The notes below the pieces were generated by a model. The model was not told the DNA's origin. It saw nothing but the letters and a program-made list of their open reading frames with translations, and ran no database searches. Below, piece after piece: positions 1-4,947 of a stretch of 7,529 nt of DNA. The translations under genes were made by a program, and so were the position numbers. Source of the DNA: Elusimicrobia bacterium CG06_land_8_20_14_3_00_38_11 (lineage in GTDB: Bacteria; Elusimicrobiota; UBA8919). The DNA lies in assembly GCA_002780205.1 (NCBI GenBank), contig PEVQ01000016.1:4200-11728 (forward strand), read 5' to 3'. Each line of letters starts with the position of its first letter. Positions within the stretch are counted from its first letter, which is position 1.

Positions 1-10
1 TAGTAACATT

Positions 11-43
11 CAATTCTCAATTCTTAATTCTCAACTCTTAATT
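11..43. repeat. Arm of short near-tandem units upstream of rplU
   Basis: The stretch is built from degenerate 7-8 base units of the type CAATTCT/TAATTCT/CAACTCT. It resembles the right arms of the inverted-arm elements found elsewhere in the window, such as the AATCACT units before rpmA. Its left partner, if there is one, lies outside the window. It is followed by TTGGTGTTTAAGGAG, which holds the rplU ribosome binding site. Seeing it as half of a larger element is inference. Confidence 0.55.
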
Positions 44-50
44 GGTGTTT

Positions 51-56
51 AAGGAG
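51..56 (+). promoter_or_regulatory. Ribosome binding site of rplU
   Basis: AAGGAG lies 5 bases before the ATG at 62, a good Shine-Dalgarno match. It is worth noting because rpmA and obg downstream lack a comparable site. Confidence 0.8.
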
Positions 57-61
57 TTTCT

Positions 62-355
62 ATGTATGCGATAATTGAAGCAAGCGGAAAACAGTACAAA
101 GTTGAAGAAGGCAAGACAGTAAAAATAGATAAACTTTCCCAAAAAATCGGCGATACGGTTGAGTTTAAATCAATTTTTACATCGGACAAAGGCAAAAAAA
201 TCAGCACTGATTCGACAAAAGTAATAGGTAAGGTCGTCGGAAACATCAAAGATAAAAAAATAATTGTCTTCAAAAAACGACCTAAAAAGGGCTACAAAAA
301 AACAATCGGTCACAGACAAAATTATACTGAAGTGGAAATTACAAAAATCGGTTAG
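62..355 (+). CDS. rplU: 50S ribosomal protein L21
   Basis: L21 is a structural protein of the large ribosomal subunit that binds 23S rRNA. The 97-residue product is close to the usual length of about 100. It starts with the family-typical MYAIIEASGKQYKVEEG, and the C-terminal signature region at residues 71-93 (KKRPKKGYKKTIGHRQ followed by NYTEVEI) is complete and rich in Lys/Arg for rRNA contact. The ATG at 62 is supported by the AAGGAG site upstream and by the conserved N-terminus. It heads the classic rplU-rpmA-obg order. The promoter is probably left of the window. The 124-base gap to rpmA is unusually long for this pair and is filled by a repeat element. Confidence 0.97.
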   Translation: MYAIIEASGKQYKVEEGKTVKIDKLSQKIGDTVEFKSIFTSDKGKKISTDSTKVIGKVVGNIKDKKIIVFKKRPKKGYKKTIGHRQNYTEVEITKIG

Positions 356-372
356 GAGGCAGGGTGCGAAAA

Positions 373-470
373 AGTGGTTAAGTGGCTAAGTGGTTAGTAA
401 TGTCATTGCGAGGGACTTTAGTCCCGTGGCAATCTGTTACTTAATCACTAATCACTAATCACTAATCACT
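373..470. repeat. Inverted-arm palindromic element between rplU and rpmA
   Basis: The left arm at 373-400 has three 8-base units (AGTGGTTA, AGTGGCTA, AGTGGTTA) followed by GTAA. The right arm begins TTACTTAATCACT and continues as four perfect 7-base AATCACT units at 443-470. Read on the opposite strand, the right arm is AGTGATT repeated and then AAGTAA, so the arms are near-complementary. The core at 405-433 is a hairpin: ATTGC pairs with GCAAT, and GGGAC pairs with GTCCC around loop TTTA. The core is flanked by TGTCATT and AATCT, as is the element before glnA. The right arm ends 9 bases before the rpmA start. Confidence 0.8.
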
Positions 471-479
471 GGTGTTAAC

Positions 480-734
480 ATGGCACACACAAAATCTCAG
501 GGTTCAACGGGTAACGGTCGGGATTCTGCCGGCCAGCGGTTGGGAGTAAAATGTTTTGAAGGCGAGATTATTCCGGCAGGAAGCATTATCGTGCGTCAGC
601 GCGGCAGAAAATATCATGCAGGAATAAATGTCGGTGTCGGCAAAGACGATACGCTTTTCGCAAAGATCACCGGCAAACTTAAATTTCAGTGGGGCACCGG
701 CGACCGTAAAAAGGTAAGCGTAATTCCGTCGTAA
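480..734 (+). CDS. rpmA: 50S ribosomal protein L27
   Basis: L27 belongs to the large ribosomal subunit, and its N-terminus reaches the peptidyl-transferase centre. The 84-residue product has the normal length. It begins MAHTKSQGSTGNGRDSAGQR and has the family signature GSIIVRQRGRKYHAG at residues 34-48, then GKDDTLFA. It has no N-terminal extension of the kind cleaved in Firmicutes. Position 4 is Thr, where many homologues have Lys. The ATG at 480 is fixed by the conserved N-terminus. Only a partial Shine-Dalgarno (GGTG at 471-474) precedes it, because an AATCACT repeat array ends at 470. Probably co-transcribed with rplU and obg. Confidence 0.97.
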   Translation: MAHTKSQGSTGNGRDSAGQRLGVKCFEGEIIPAGSIIVRQRGRKYHAGINVGVGKDDTLFAKITGKLKFQWGTGDRKKVSVIPS

Positions 735-738
735 ACTT

Positions 739-834
739 ACGCGGATTACCGCCGATTTGGCACCAATTAAACGCGGATTACCGCTGATTTTATCTGCGGA
801 CATCTGCGTTTTTTGTCTGCGGTTATCTGCGTTT
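739..834. repeat. Inverted-arm element filling the rpmA-obg gap
   Basis: Two 20-base direct copies beginning ACGCGGATTACCGC lie at 739-758 and 771-790, with one mismatch. They are followed by two copies of an (A/G)TCTGCGGNNATCTGCGTTT unit at 792-811 and 815-834. The second pair is roughly the inverted complement of the first: read on the minus strand it contains ACGCAGATAACCGC. Related units reappear at 7455-7529. The element starts 4 bases after the rpmA stop and ends 5 bases before the obg ATG, so it occupies nearly the whole spacer. Confidence 0.8.
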
Positions 835-839
835 CATTT

Positions 840-2081
840 ATGTTTATAGATAAAGCGAAACTTTTTGTCAAAGCGGGAAAGGGCGGTGACGGATGCCTTT
901 CTTTTCTGCGCGAAAAATTCAGGCCGTTCGGCGGTCCTAATGGAGGCAACGGTGGTCGCGGCGGCGATGTAATAATTGTCGGCGATGAAAACCTCAAAAC
1001 GCTTTTGGATTTGCAAAGACATTCTCATTACAGAGCGAAAGAAGGAGAACAGGGCAGGGGCAATAATTGTTACGGTAAATCGGCGGAAAATCTTGTAATA
1101 AAAGTTCCGCTCGGCACGATTGTTAAAAAAAACGGCGCTATTATACAGGACATAACAAAACATCATCAGGAAATTATTGTTGCCGCCGGCGGCCGCGGTG
1201 GCAGAGGCAATGCCTCATTTAAGTCGTCAAAAAATACCGCGCCCAGAATTTCGGAATCAGGTCAGCCGGGCGAGGAATGCACGGTAGAACTTGAACTTAA
1301 ATTAATCGCGGATGTCGGAATTATAGGCTATCCCAATGCCGGAAAATCAACTTTTTTGGCAAAAATATCGCAGGCAAGACCGAAAATAGCGGATTATCCG
1401 TTCACTACTTTATCGCCGAATTTGGGTGTAGTACATTTGTACGATAAAACGCTTGTATTTGCTGACATACCGGGGCTTATTGACGGCGCCGCTTCCGGCC
1501 GCGGTCTGGGCCATGATTTTTTGAGGCACATAGAACGGACGAAAATTATTCTTCATATTGTTGATGCTTTCGGATATGGCAACAAAAATGCCTATTCAAC
1601 TTATCTGGCAATCAACAAAGAATTAAAAAAATACTCCGAGAAACTTGCTAAAAAATTACAGGTTGTAGCAATCAATAAAATTGACATACCGTCGTCGGAA
1701 AAAGCGATAAAAATGTTTAAGAAAAAAGGAAAAAAAGTTTTCCCGATTTCAGCAGCAAATAATACGGGTGTAAAATCGGTATCGGAAGAAATTTATAAAA
1801 AAATTAAAACAGTGAAAGAAGAAGTTCCTGCTGAAATAAAAAGCGCACATTATAAATACGAGCCGGAATTTGCCATTCGTAAAAAGGGAAATGTTTTTGA
1901 AATTACAGGCAGAAAAATAATTGACCTTGTTGCAATGACCAATTTCAAGGAGTTAGAATCAGCGAGAAGATTTCAGAATATACTGAAAAAAATCGGTATT
2001 GACCAACGGCTGAAAGAAGAGGGTGTAAAAACCGGCGACACGGTTAAGGTGGGGAATTATGAGTTCAGTTATGAAGAATAG
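840..2081 (+). CDS. obg: Obg family GTPase (ribosome assembly)
   Basis: Obg is a GTPase that binds the 50S subunit and acts in its late assembly and in stress and growth control. The product has 413 residues. The glycine-rich Obg fold covers residues 1 to about 158 (MFIDKAKLFVKAGKGGDG and GGPNGGNGGRGGD). The G domain has G1 GYPNAGKS at 163-170, the switch region DYPFTTLSPNLG, G3 DIPG at 209, NKID at 279-282 and SAA at 304. A complete OCT domain follows from about 335 to the end (FEITGRKIIDLVAMTNF). ATG 840 is preferred because family proteins start MFIDK. The frame stays open to a TTG at 813, but that stretch is repeat sequence. No Shine-Dalgarno precedes 840. The last 23 bases overlap proB. 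Confidence 0.95.
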   Translation: MFIDKAKLFVKAGKGGDGCLSFLREKFRPFGGPNGGNGGRGGDVIIVGDENLKTLLDLQRHSHYRAKEGEQGRGNNCYGKSAENLVIKVPLGTIVKKNGAIIQDITKHHQEIIVAAGGRGGRGNASFKSSKNTAPRISESGQPGEECTVELELKLIADVGIIGYPNAGKSTFLAKISQARPKIADYPFTTLSPNLGVVHLYDKTLVFADIPGLIDGAASGRGLGHDFLRHIERTKIILHIVDAFGYGNKNAYSTYLAINKELKKYSEKLAKKLQVVAINKIDIPSSEKAIKMFKKKGKKVFPISAANNTGVKSVSEEIYKKIKTVKEEVPAEIKSAHYKYEPEFAIRKKGNVFEITGRKIIDLVAMTNFKELESARRFQNILKKIGIDQRLKEEGVKTGDTVKVGNYEFSYEE

Positions 2082-3153
2082 GGTTATCGTAAAAATCGGA
2101 AGCGGACTTATTGCATCGCAGAATGTTATCTCAAAAATCGCCGAGGGAATTGCTTCATTTCACAACATGAAAAATGAAATTATTATTGTTTCCTCCGGCG
2201 CTATTGCGACGGGTATGTTAAAATTGTCTCTCAAAAAAAAGCCCTCTGATTTACCTTCAAAACAAGCCGCAGCATCCGTAGGTCAGGTAGATGTTATGAA
2301 TAAATGGACAAATGTCCTTTTAAAATACGGCATTTCCGTTGCGCAGATACTTCTTACAAAAAATGATTTTGAGGATAGAAGCAAATACCTTAACGCAAGA
2401 AACACGATTCTGAAACTTTTATCGTGGAAAGTAATTCCTATCATTAACGAAAACGATACCGTTGCTACGGAAGAAATTAATTTTGGAGATAACGATACGC
2501 TTTCGGCAATCGTTGCCTCAAAAGTTGCCGCCGACCATTTGATAATTTTCACCGATGTTGACGGTCTTTATAATGGAAATCCAAAAAAAAATAAAAATGC
2601 GGAACTAATTTTAGAAGTAAGAAAAATTTCTGTTGATATTGAAAAATATGCAACATCCGATGCCGGCTGCGGATTTTCGGTCGGCGGAATGCTGTCAAAA
2701 ATAGAAGCCGCAAAAATTGCAACTGCTTCCGGTATTGAAACACATATAGCAAACGGCAAAAAAAATGTATGTATTTCGGATATAATTTCCGGTCGCGTTA
2801 GGTGCACGAGATTTTTAACAGATGTTAAAATTGACGGCAGGAAAAAATGGATTGCTTTCGGCGCAAGCGTTTCCGGAAAAATTTTTATTGACGAAGGCGC
2901 CGCAAAAGCAATACTTGAAAAAGGCAAATCACTGCTGCCTTCGGGCATTACGAAAATAGAAGGAAATTTCACAAAAGGCGCCGTTGTAAGCGTTGTCCGC
3001 GAAAACTCTGAAATCGCCAAAGGGCTTGTTTTCTATTCATCGGATGAAATAGAAAAAATCAAAGGACACAAATCGCAAGATATAGAAAAAATCCTCTGCC
3101 GAAAGGATTACGACGAGGTAATTCACCGTGACAATCTTGCTTTGGTTGTGTAA
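2059..3153 (+). CDS. proB: Glutamate 5-kinase (proline biosynthesis)
   Basis: ProB phosphorylates L-glutamate to gamma-glutamyl phosphate in the cytoplasm, the first and usually proline-inhibited step of proline synthesis. The 364-residue product has an amino-acid kinase domain: VKIGSG at 11-16, VSSGAIATG at 44-52, LNARNT at 111-116, INENDTVATEE at 129-139, GDNDTLSA at 143-150 and FTDVDGLYNGNP at 164-175. The nucleotide-site region reads VGGMLSKIEAA at 208-218, with Ser where Thr is common. A PUA domain follows from about 260 (RKKWIAFG to IHRDNLALV). The ATG at 2059 has AAGGTGGGG at 2046-2054. A second in-frame ATG at 2071 is possible. It overlaps obg, which suggests translational coupling. 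No proA follows in the window. Confidence 0.95.
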   Translation: MSSVMKNRVIVKIGSGLIASQNVISKIAEGIASFHNMKNEIIIVSSGAIATGMLKLSLKKKPSDLPSKQAAASVGQVDVMNKWTNVLLKYGISVAQILLTKNDFEDRSKYLNARNTILKLLSWKVIPIINENDTVATEEINFGDNDTLSAIVASKVAADHLIIFTDVDGLYNGNPKKNKNAELILEVRKISVDIEKYATSDAGCGFSVGGMLSKIEAAKIATASGIETHIANGKKNVCISDIISGRVRCTRFLTDVKIDGRKKWIAFGASVSGKIFIDEGAAKAILEKGKSLLPSGITKIEGNFTKGAVVSVVRENSEIAKGLVFYSSDEIEKIKGHKSQDIEKILCRKDYDEVIHRDNLALVV

Positions 3154-3182
3154 AAAAACTTTATTTGATAGAACAAAAATAT

Positions 3183-3286
3183 GGTTCTGTAAAGTAAAAA
3201 ATGGTAGCCACAGAATGACACAGAAAAACACAGAAAAAGACTTTTCAGTGAAATTCTGTGATAATCTGTGGCTAAATTACAGAACC
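3183..3286. repeat. Large nested palindrome between convergent genes
   Basis: The outer arms GGTTCTGTAA (3183-3192) and TTACAGAACC (3277-3286) are perfect 10-base inverted repeats. Inner arms TAGCCACAGA (3205-3214) and TCTGTGGCTA (3265-3274) are also perfect. Between them lie 10-base near-tandem units CACAGAATGA, CACAGAAAAA, CACAGAAAAA (3209-3238), and on the right TTCTGTG and ATCTGTG spaced 10 bases apart. It lies between the 3' end of proB and the 3' end of tRNA-Val, which converge. It could act as a bidirectional transcription barrier or RNA stabiliser, but neither side has a clean U-tract, so it is not called a terminator. Confidence 0.8.
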
Positions 3287-3349
3287 AAAAATATTTTATG
3301 TAGGAGAAAAATGAAATCCAAATTTATCTTAATTATTGGGGATTTTTGC

Positions 3350-3424
3350 TGGTGGGCAATGCAGGGTTTGAACCTGCGACCCCTCCCGTGTGAGGGGAGT
3401 GCTCTCCCGCTGAGCTAATTGCCC
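3350..3424 (-). tRNA. tRNA-Val (anticodon CAC)
   Basis: The minus strand folds as a full cloverleaf. The acceptor GGGCAAT pairs with ATTGCCC. The D stem is GCTC/GAGC with loop AGCGGGA. The anticodon stem is CTCCC/GGGAG with loop CTCACAC, giving anticodon CAC. The variable loop is GGGTC, and the T arm is GCAGG/CCTGC with loop TTCAAAC. Discriminator A is followed by an encoded CCA. It reads GUG codons. Its first 10 bases are also the last 10 of nth: the nth stop TAG forms tRNA positions 8-10. It is probably released from an nth-tRNA transcript by RNase P. Confidence 0.96.
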
Positions 3425-4053
3425 GGAACATTTATTCTGGGACATAAGTCCCGTAAAAAACAATTTTTGCAGTCGGGTTTTTGTGCCTTGCAAATATTTC
3501 TTCCGTGTTCTATTAAAAGATTGGAAAGAGCAAACCAATCGCCTCTATCAAAAATTTTCATCAAGTCCTGCTCTATTTTTTCGGGACTGTTGTTTTTAGA
3601 AAGCCCCAAACGAAACGACAAACGTTTTACATGCGTATCAACCGCGATACCAAAAATTTTCCCGAAAGCATTCCCTAACACGATATTCGCCGTTTTTCTT
3701 GCAACTCCGGGAAGTTCCAACAAATTTTCCATAGTATCGGGAACTTTACCGCTATATTTTTCGTCAATAATTTTGCAGGCGCCTATTATATTTTTTGCCT
3801 TGTTGTGATAAAAACCGGCAGATTTTATTTCCTGTTCAAAAACTTTTGGCGCGGCGGCGGCGTAATCGGATGCTTTTTTATATTTAGCAAAAAGAAACGG
3901 AGTAATTTTATTGACCCGTTCATCCGTGCATTGTGCGGAAAGAATTGTTGCAACGAGAATTTCCAGCGGATTTGAAAATGTCAATGCTGTTTTTTTTACA
4001 TCGGGATAATATTTTTTCAGCCGTGATAATATCTCAACAGCAGAATTTTTCAT
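3415..4053 (-). CDS. nth: Endonuclease III (DNA N-glycosylase/AP lyase)
   Basis: Nth removes oxidised pyrimidines from DNA and cleaves the abasic site in base excision repair. The 212-residue product matches the E. coli length of 211. It has LSAQCTD at 38-44, the helix-hairpin-helix LPGVARKTAN at 114-123 with catalytic Lys120, and Asp139 in VDTHV. The [4Fe-4S] ligands are Cys188, 195, 198 and 204 in C-X6-C-X2-C-X5-C spacing. All key residues are present. Its ATG lies inside a 54-base repeat copy that also supplies a weak Shine-Dalgarno (GGGA, 6 bases away). The stop overlaps tRNA-Val, and tRNA-Met lies 51 bases upstream on the same strand, so all three may be co-transcribed. Confidence 0.96.
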   Translation of the reverse strand: MKNSAVEILSRLKKYYPDVKKTALTFSNPLEILVATILSAQCTDERVNKITPFLFAKYKKASDYAAAAPKVFEQEIKSAGFYHNKAKNIIGACKIIDEKYSGKVPDTMENLLELPGVARKTANIVLGNAFGKIFGIAVDTHVKRLSFRLGLSKNNSPEKIEQDLMKIFDRGDWFALSNLLIEHGRNICKAQKPDCKNCFLRDLCPRINVPGN

Positions 4054-4097
4054 TTTAAATCCCGCTAAAGCGGAACAAGTTTTTTAATTTTTAATTG
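4044..4097. repeat. 54-base interspersed repeat, copy 1
   Basis: This stretch aligns without gaps to 6339-6392 in the same orientation, with 4 mismatches in 54 positions. Its core CCCGCTAAAGCGGA is a near-palindrome (perfect as CCCGCTAAAGCGGG in copy 2), followed by ACAAG and a T-rich tail. The repeat covers the nth start codon: the CAT at 4051-4053 (ATG on the minus strand) is AAT in copy 2. It fills most of the gap between nth and tRNA-Met. Confidence 0.85.
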
Positions 4098-4104
4098 ACT
4101 TTGT

Positions 4105-4178
4105 TGGGCTCTGAGGGACTTGAACCCCCGACCCGCTGATTATGAGTCAGCTGCTCTGACCAACTGAGCTAAGAGCCC
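4105..4178 (-). tRNA. tRNA with CAT anticodon (Met elongator, possibly Ile2)
   Basis: The minus strand gives a 74-base cloverleaf. The acceptor GGGCTCT pairs with AGAGCCC. The D stem is GCTC/GAGC with loop AGTTGGTCA. The anticodon stem is GCTGA/TCAGC with loop CTCATAA, giving anticodon CAT. The variable loop is GGGTC, and the T arm is GGGGG/CCCTC with loop TTCAAGT. The acceptor starts with a paired G-C, so it is not the initiator. A CAT anticodon is shared by elongator Met and lysidine-modified Ile2, and sequence alone does not settle it. No CCA is encoded after discriminator A, unlike the nearby tRNA-Val. Confidence 0.93.
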
Positions 4179-4194
4179 GCTTGCCGTCTATGTT

Positions 4195-4223
4195 TTAATA
4201 TTTTCTATTTTCTCGTCGGTAAA
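4195..4223 (-). promoter_or_regulatory. Possible sigma70 promoter for tRNA-Met
   Basis: On the minus strand TTTACC (4218-4223) and TATTAA (4195-4200) are separated by 17 bases. Each hexamer matches the sigma70 consensus at 4 of 6 positions. The expected start would be about 9 bases before the tRNA 5' end. Location and spacing fit, but the match is modest. Confidence 0.35.
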
Positions 4224-4418
4224 TTGCAAGAACATTTTTCTATTTTTGACAACTTCTGACATTTCCCGATATCTTAAAAAACGATGTTGTTTTCAGTGCC
4301 ATTACGAATTTTTTACAAATGGGTTTCAGCCTAAAAACTTTCCAAGTGATATTATTTTACAAAAATAACTTATTTTGTCAATAACTAAATTTTTATGATT
4401 ATGATAATGTAAAAAAAG
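4224..4418. other. AT-rich divergent intergenic stretch
   Basis: This is the left part of the 4179-4947 gap, between the divergent tRNA-Met and glnA transcription units. It is strongly AT-rich and has no open frame of useful length, clear hairpin or recognisable RNA. It may hold regulator sites, but none can be named. Confidence 0.5.
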
Positions 4419-4447
4419 TTGACATTCCAAAATTTATTTAGTAAAAT
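4419..4447 (+). promoter_or_regulatory. Near-consensus sigma70 promoter upstream of glnA
   Basis: TTGACA (4419-4424) is a perfect -35. It is followed by a 17-base spacer and TAAAAT (4442-4447), which matches 5 of 6 positions of the -10. Transcription would start near 4454. The next clear gene on this strand is glnA, so this would give a leader of about 490 bases containing a palindromic element and a hairpin. It could instead drive the small open frame at 4588-4776 or an uncharacterised RNA. Confidence 0.7.
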
Positions 4448-4455
4448 GAAAAAAG

Positions 4456-4576
4456 GGATTAAGTGATAAGTTGTAAGGATTAAGAAACTTAATACTTAAA
4501 GCGGACCCCGTATGTCATTCCGTGCTTGACACGGAATCTACGGGGTAAACTCAGTGAGCGACTTAATCCTTAATCC
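4456..4576. repeat. Inverted-arm palindromic element in the glnA leader
   Basis: The arms AAGGATTAAG (4475-4484) and CTTAATCCTT (4562-4571) are perfect inverted repeats. Extra GGATTAAG at 4456 and TAATCC at 4571 extend them. The core at 4505-4546 is a strong hairpin: ACCCCGT pairs with ACGGGGT (7 pairs) and ATTCCGTG with CACGGAAT (8 pairs) around loop CTTGA. The core shares TGTCATT and AATCT flanks with the element before rpmA. It begins within a few bases of the predicted start of the promoter at 4419, so the RNA would begin with this structure. Confidence 0.8.
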
Positions 4577-4587
4577 GAGGCTGTTAA

Positions 4588-4776
4588 AAGTTAAGTAATA
4601 TACAGGATTTCAGTTTCTCTATAAGAGGTCAAACAAAAACATATAAGGCAGACGAGGTAGGACCTATTTGTAAAAAATGTTTATCAGAGGGTAAAATCAA
4701 ACAGCGTGGTCTATCTACGATATATTATATCAAAAGATTGACGGAAAGTCAAGAAAAAACGATGGAAAAGCAGTAA
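4588..4776 (+). pseudogene. Small open frame without a normal start, possible gene remnant
   Basis: One frame stays open for 62 codons after a TAA at 4585-4587 and ends with TAA at 4774. The predicted peptide includes SIRGQTKTYKADEVGP, then a single CKKC pair, SEGKIKQRGLSTIYYIKRL and a lysine-rich end. No ATG, GTG or TTG occurs before 4738, and there is no Shine-Dalgarno. The frame begins just after the palindromic element. It may be the 3' end of a small zinc-binding protein gene cut off by that element, or a chance open frame. I do not recognise the family. Confidence 0.25.
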
Positions 4777-4843
4777 AAATATCAGGGAAAATGTCTAAAA
4801 GATAGCAAAAGATGGTAATAGAGCGTTGAGACGGTAAGGAGGG

Positions 4844-4905
4844 TTTCCGACGGGGAAATGTGGGGGTAAAGCAAATTTTTACTCAGTAGAATTTCCGTCG
4901 GTAAA
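4844..4905 (+). promoter_or_regulatory. Structured hairpin in the glnA leader
   Basis: CCGAC (4847-4851) pairs with GTCGG (4897-4901). After a 2-base GG bulge, GGAAAT (4854-4859) pairs with ATTTCC (4891-4896), giving 11 pairs. An inner hairpin pairs GTAAA (4866-4870) with TTTAC (4878-4882). It lies about 40 bases before the glnA start. It does not match the cyanobacterial glutamine riboswitch as I know it. A regulatory role is inference from position and stability. Confidence 0.45.
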
Positions 4906-4934
4906 TCAAACTTTTAACTGGCTCAATCCTGAAC

Positions 4935-4939
4935 GGAGG
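4935..4939 (+). promoter_or_regulatory. Ribosome binding site of glnA
   Basis: GGAGG lies 8 bases before the ATG at 4948, a strong Shine-Dalgarno that fixes the start. Confidence 0.85.
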
Positions 4940-4947
4940 TATCGGTT

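Noticed and set aside
443..470. AATCACT tandem units as a CRISPR array or replication iterons
   Set aside because: The units are contiguous 7-mers without spacers, and their inverted partner on the left shows they are arms of a palindromic element.
813..839. TTG at 813 as the obg start, adding nine residues
   Set aside because: The added stretch is repeat sequence, and Obg proteins start MFIDK at the ATG at 840.
3311..3418. A 35-codon plus-strand open frame with AGGAG before its ATG and a hydrophobic start
   Set aside because: Most of it is the antisense of tRNA-Val, a common source of false small genes, and it has no support beyond the Shine-Dalgarno-like site.
4060..4092. Intrinsic terminator on the plus strand (CCCGCTAAAGCGGA then T-run)
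   Set aside because: The T-run begins several bases after the stem, and no plus-strand gene lies directly upstream, so it is listed only as a repeat.
4583..4931. Long-range complementarity in the glnA leader: GTTAAAAG (4583) with CTTTTAAC (4911), and CAGGATT (4603) with AATCCTG (4925)
   Set aside because: The two pairings are in an order that cannot nest together, and 7-8 base matches in AT-rich sequence arise by chance.
4580..4947. A known RNA such as RNase P RNA, tmRNA, 6S RNA or a glutamine riboswitch
   Set aside because: Fragments such as GACGGAAAGTC loosely recall RNase P RNA, but the other conserved segments and the global fold are missing.
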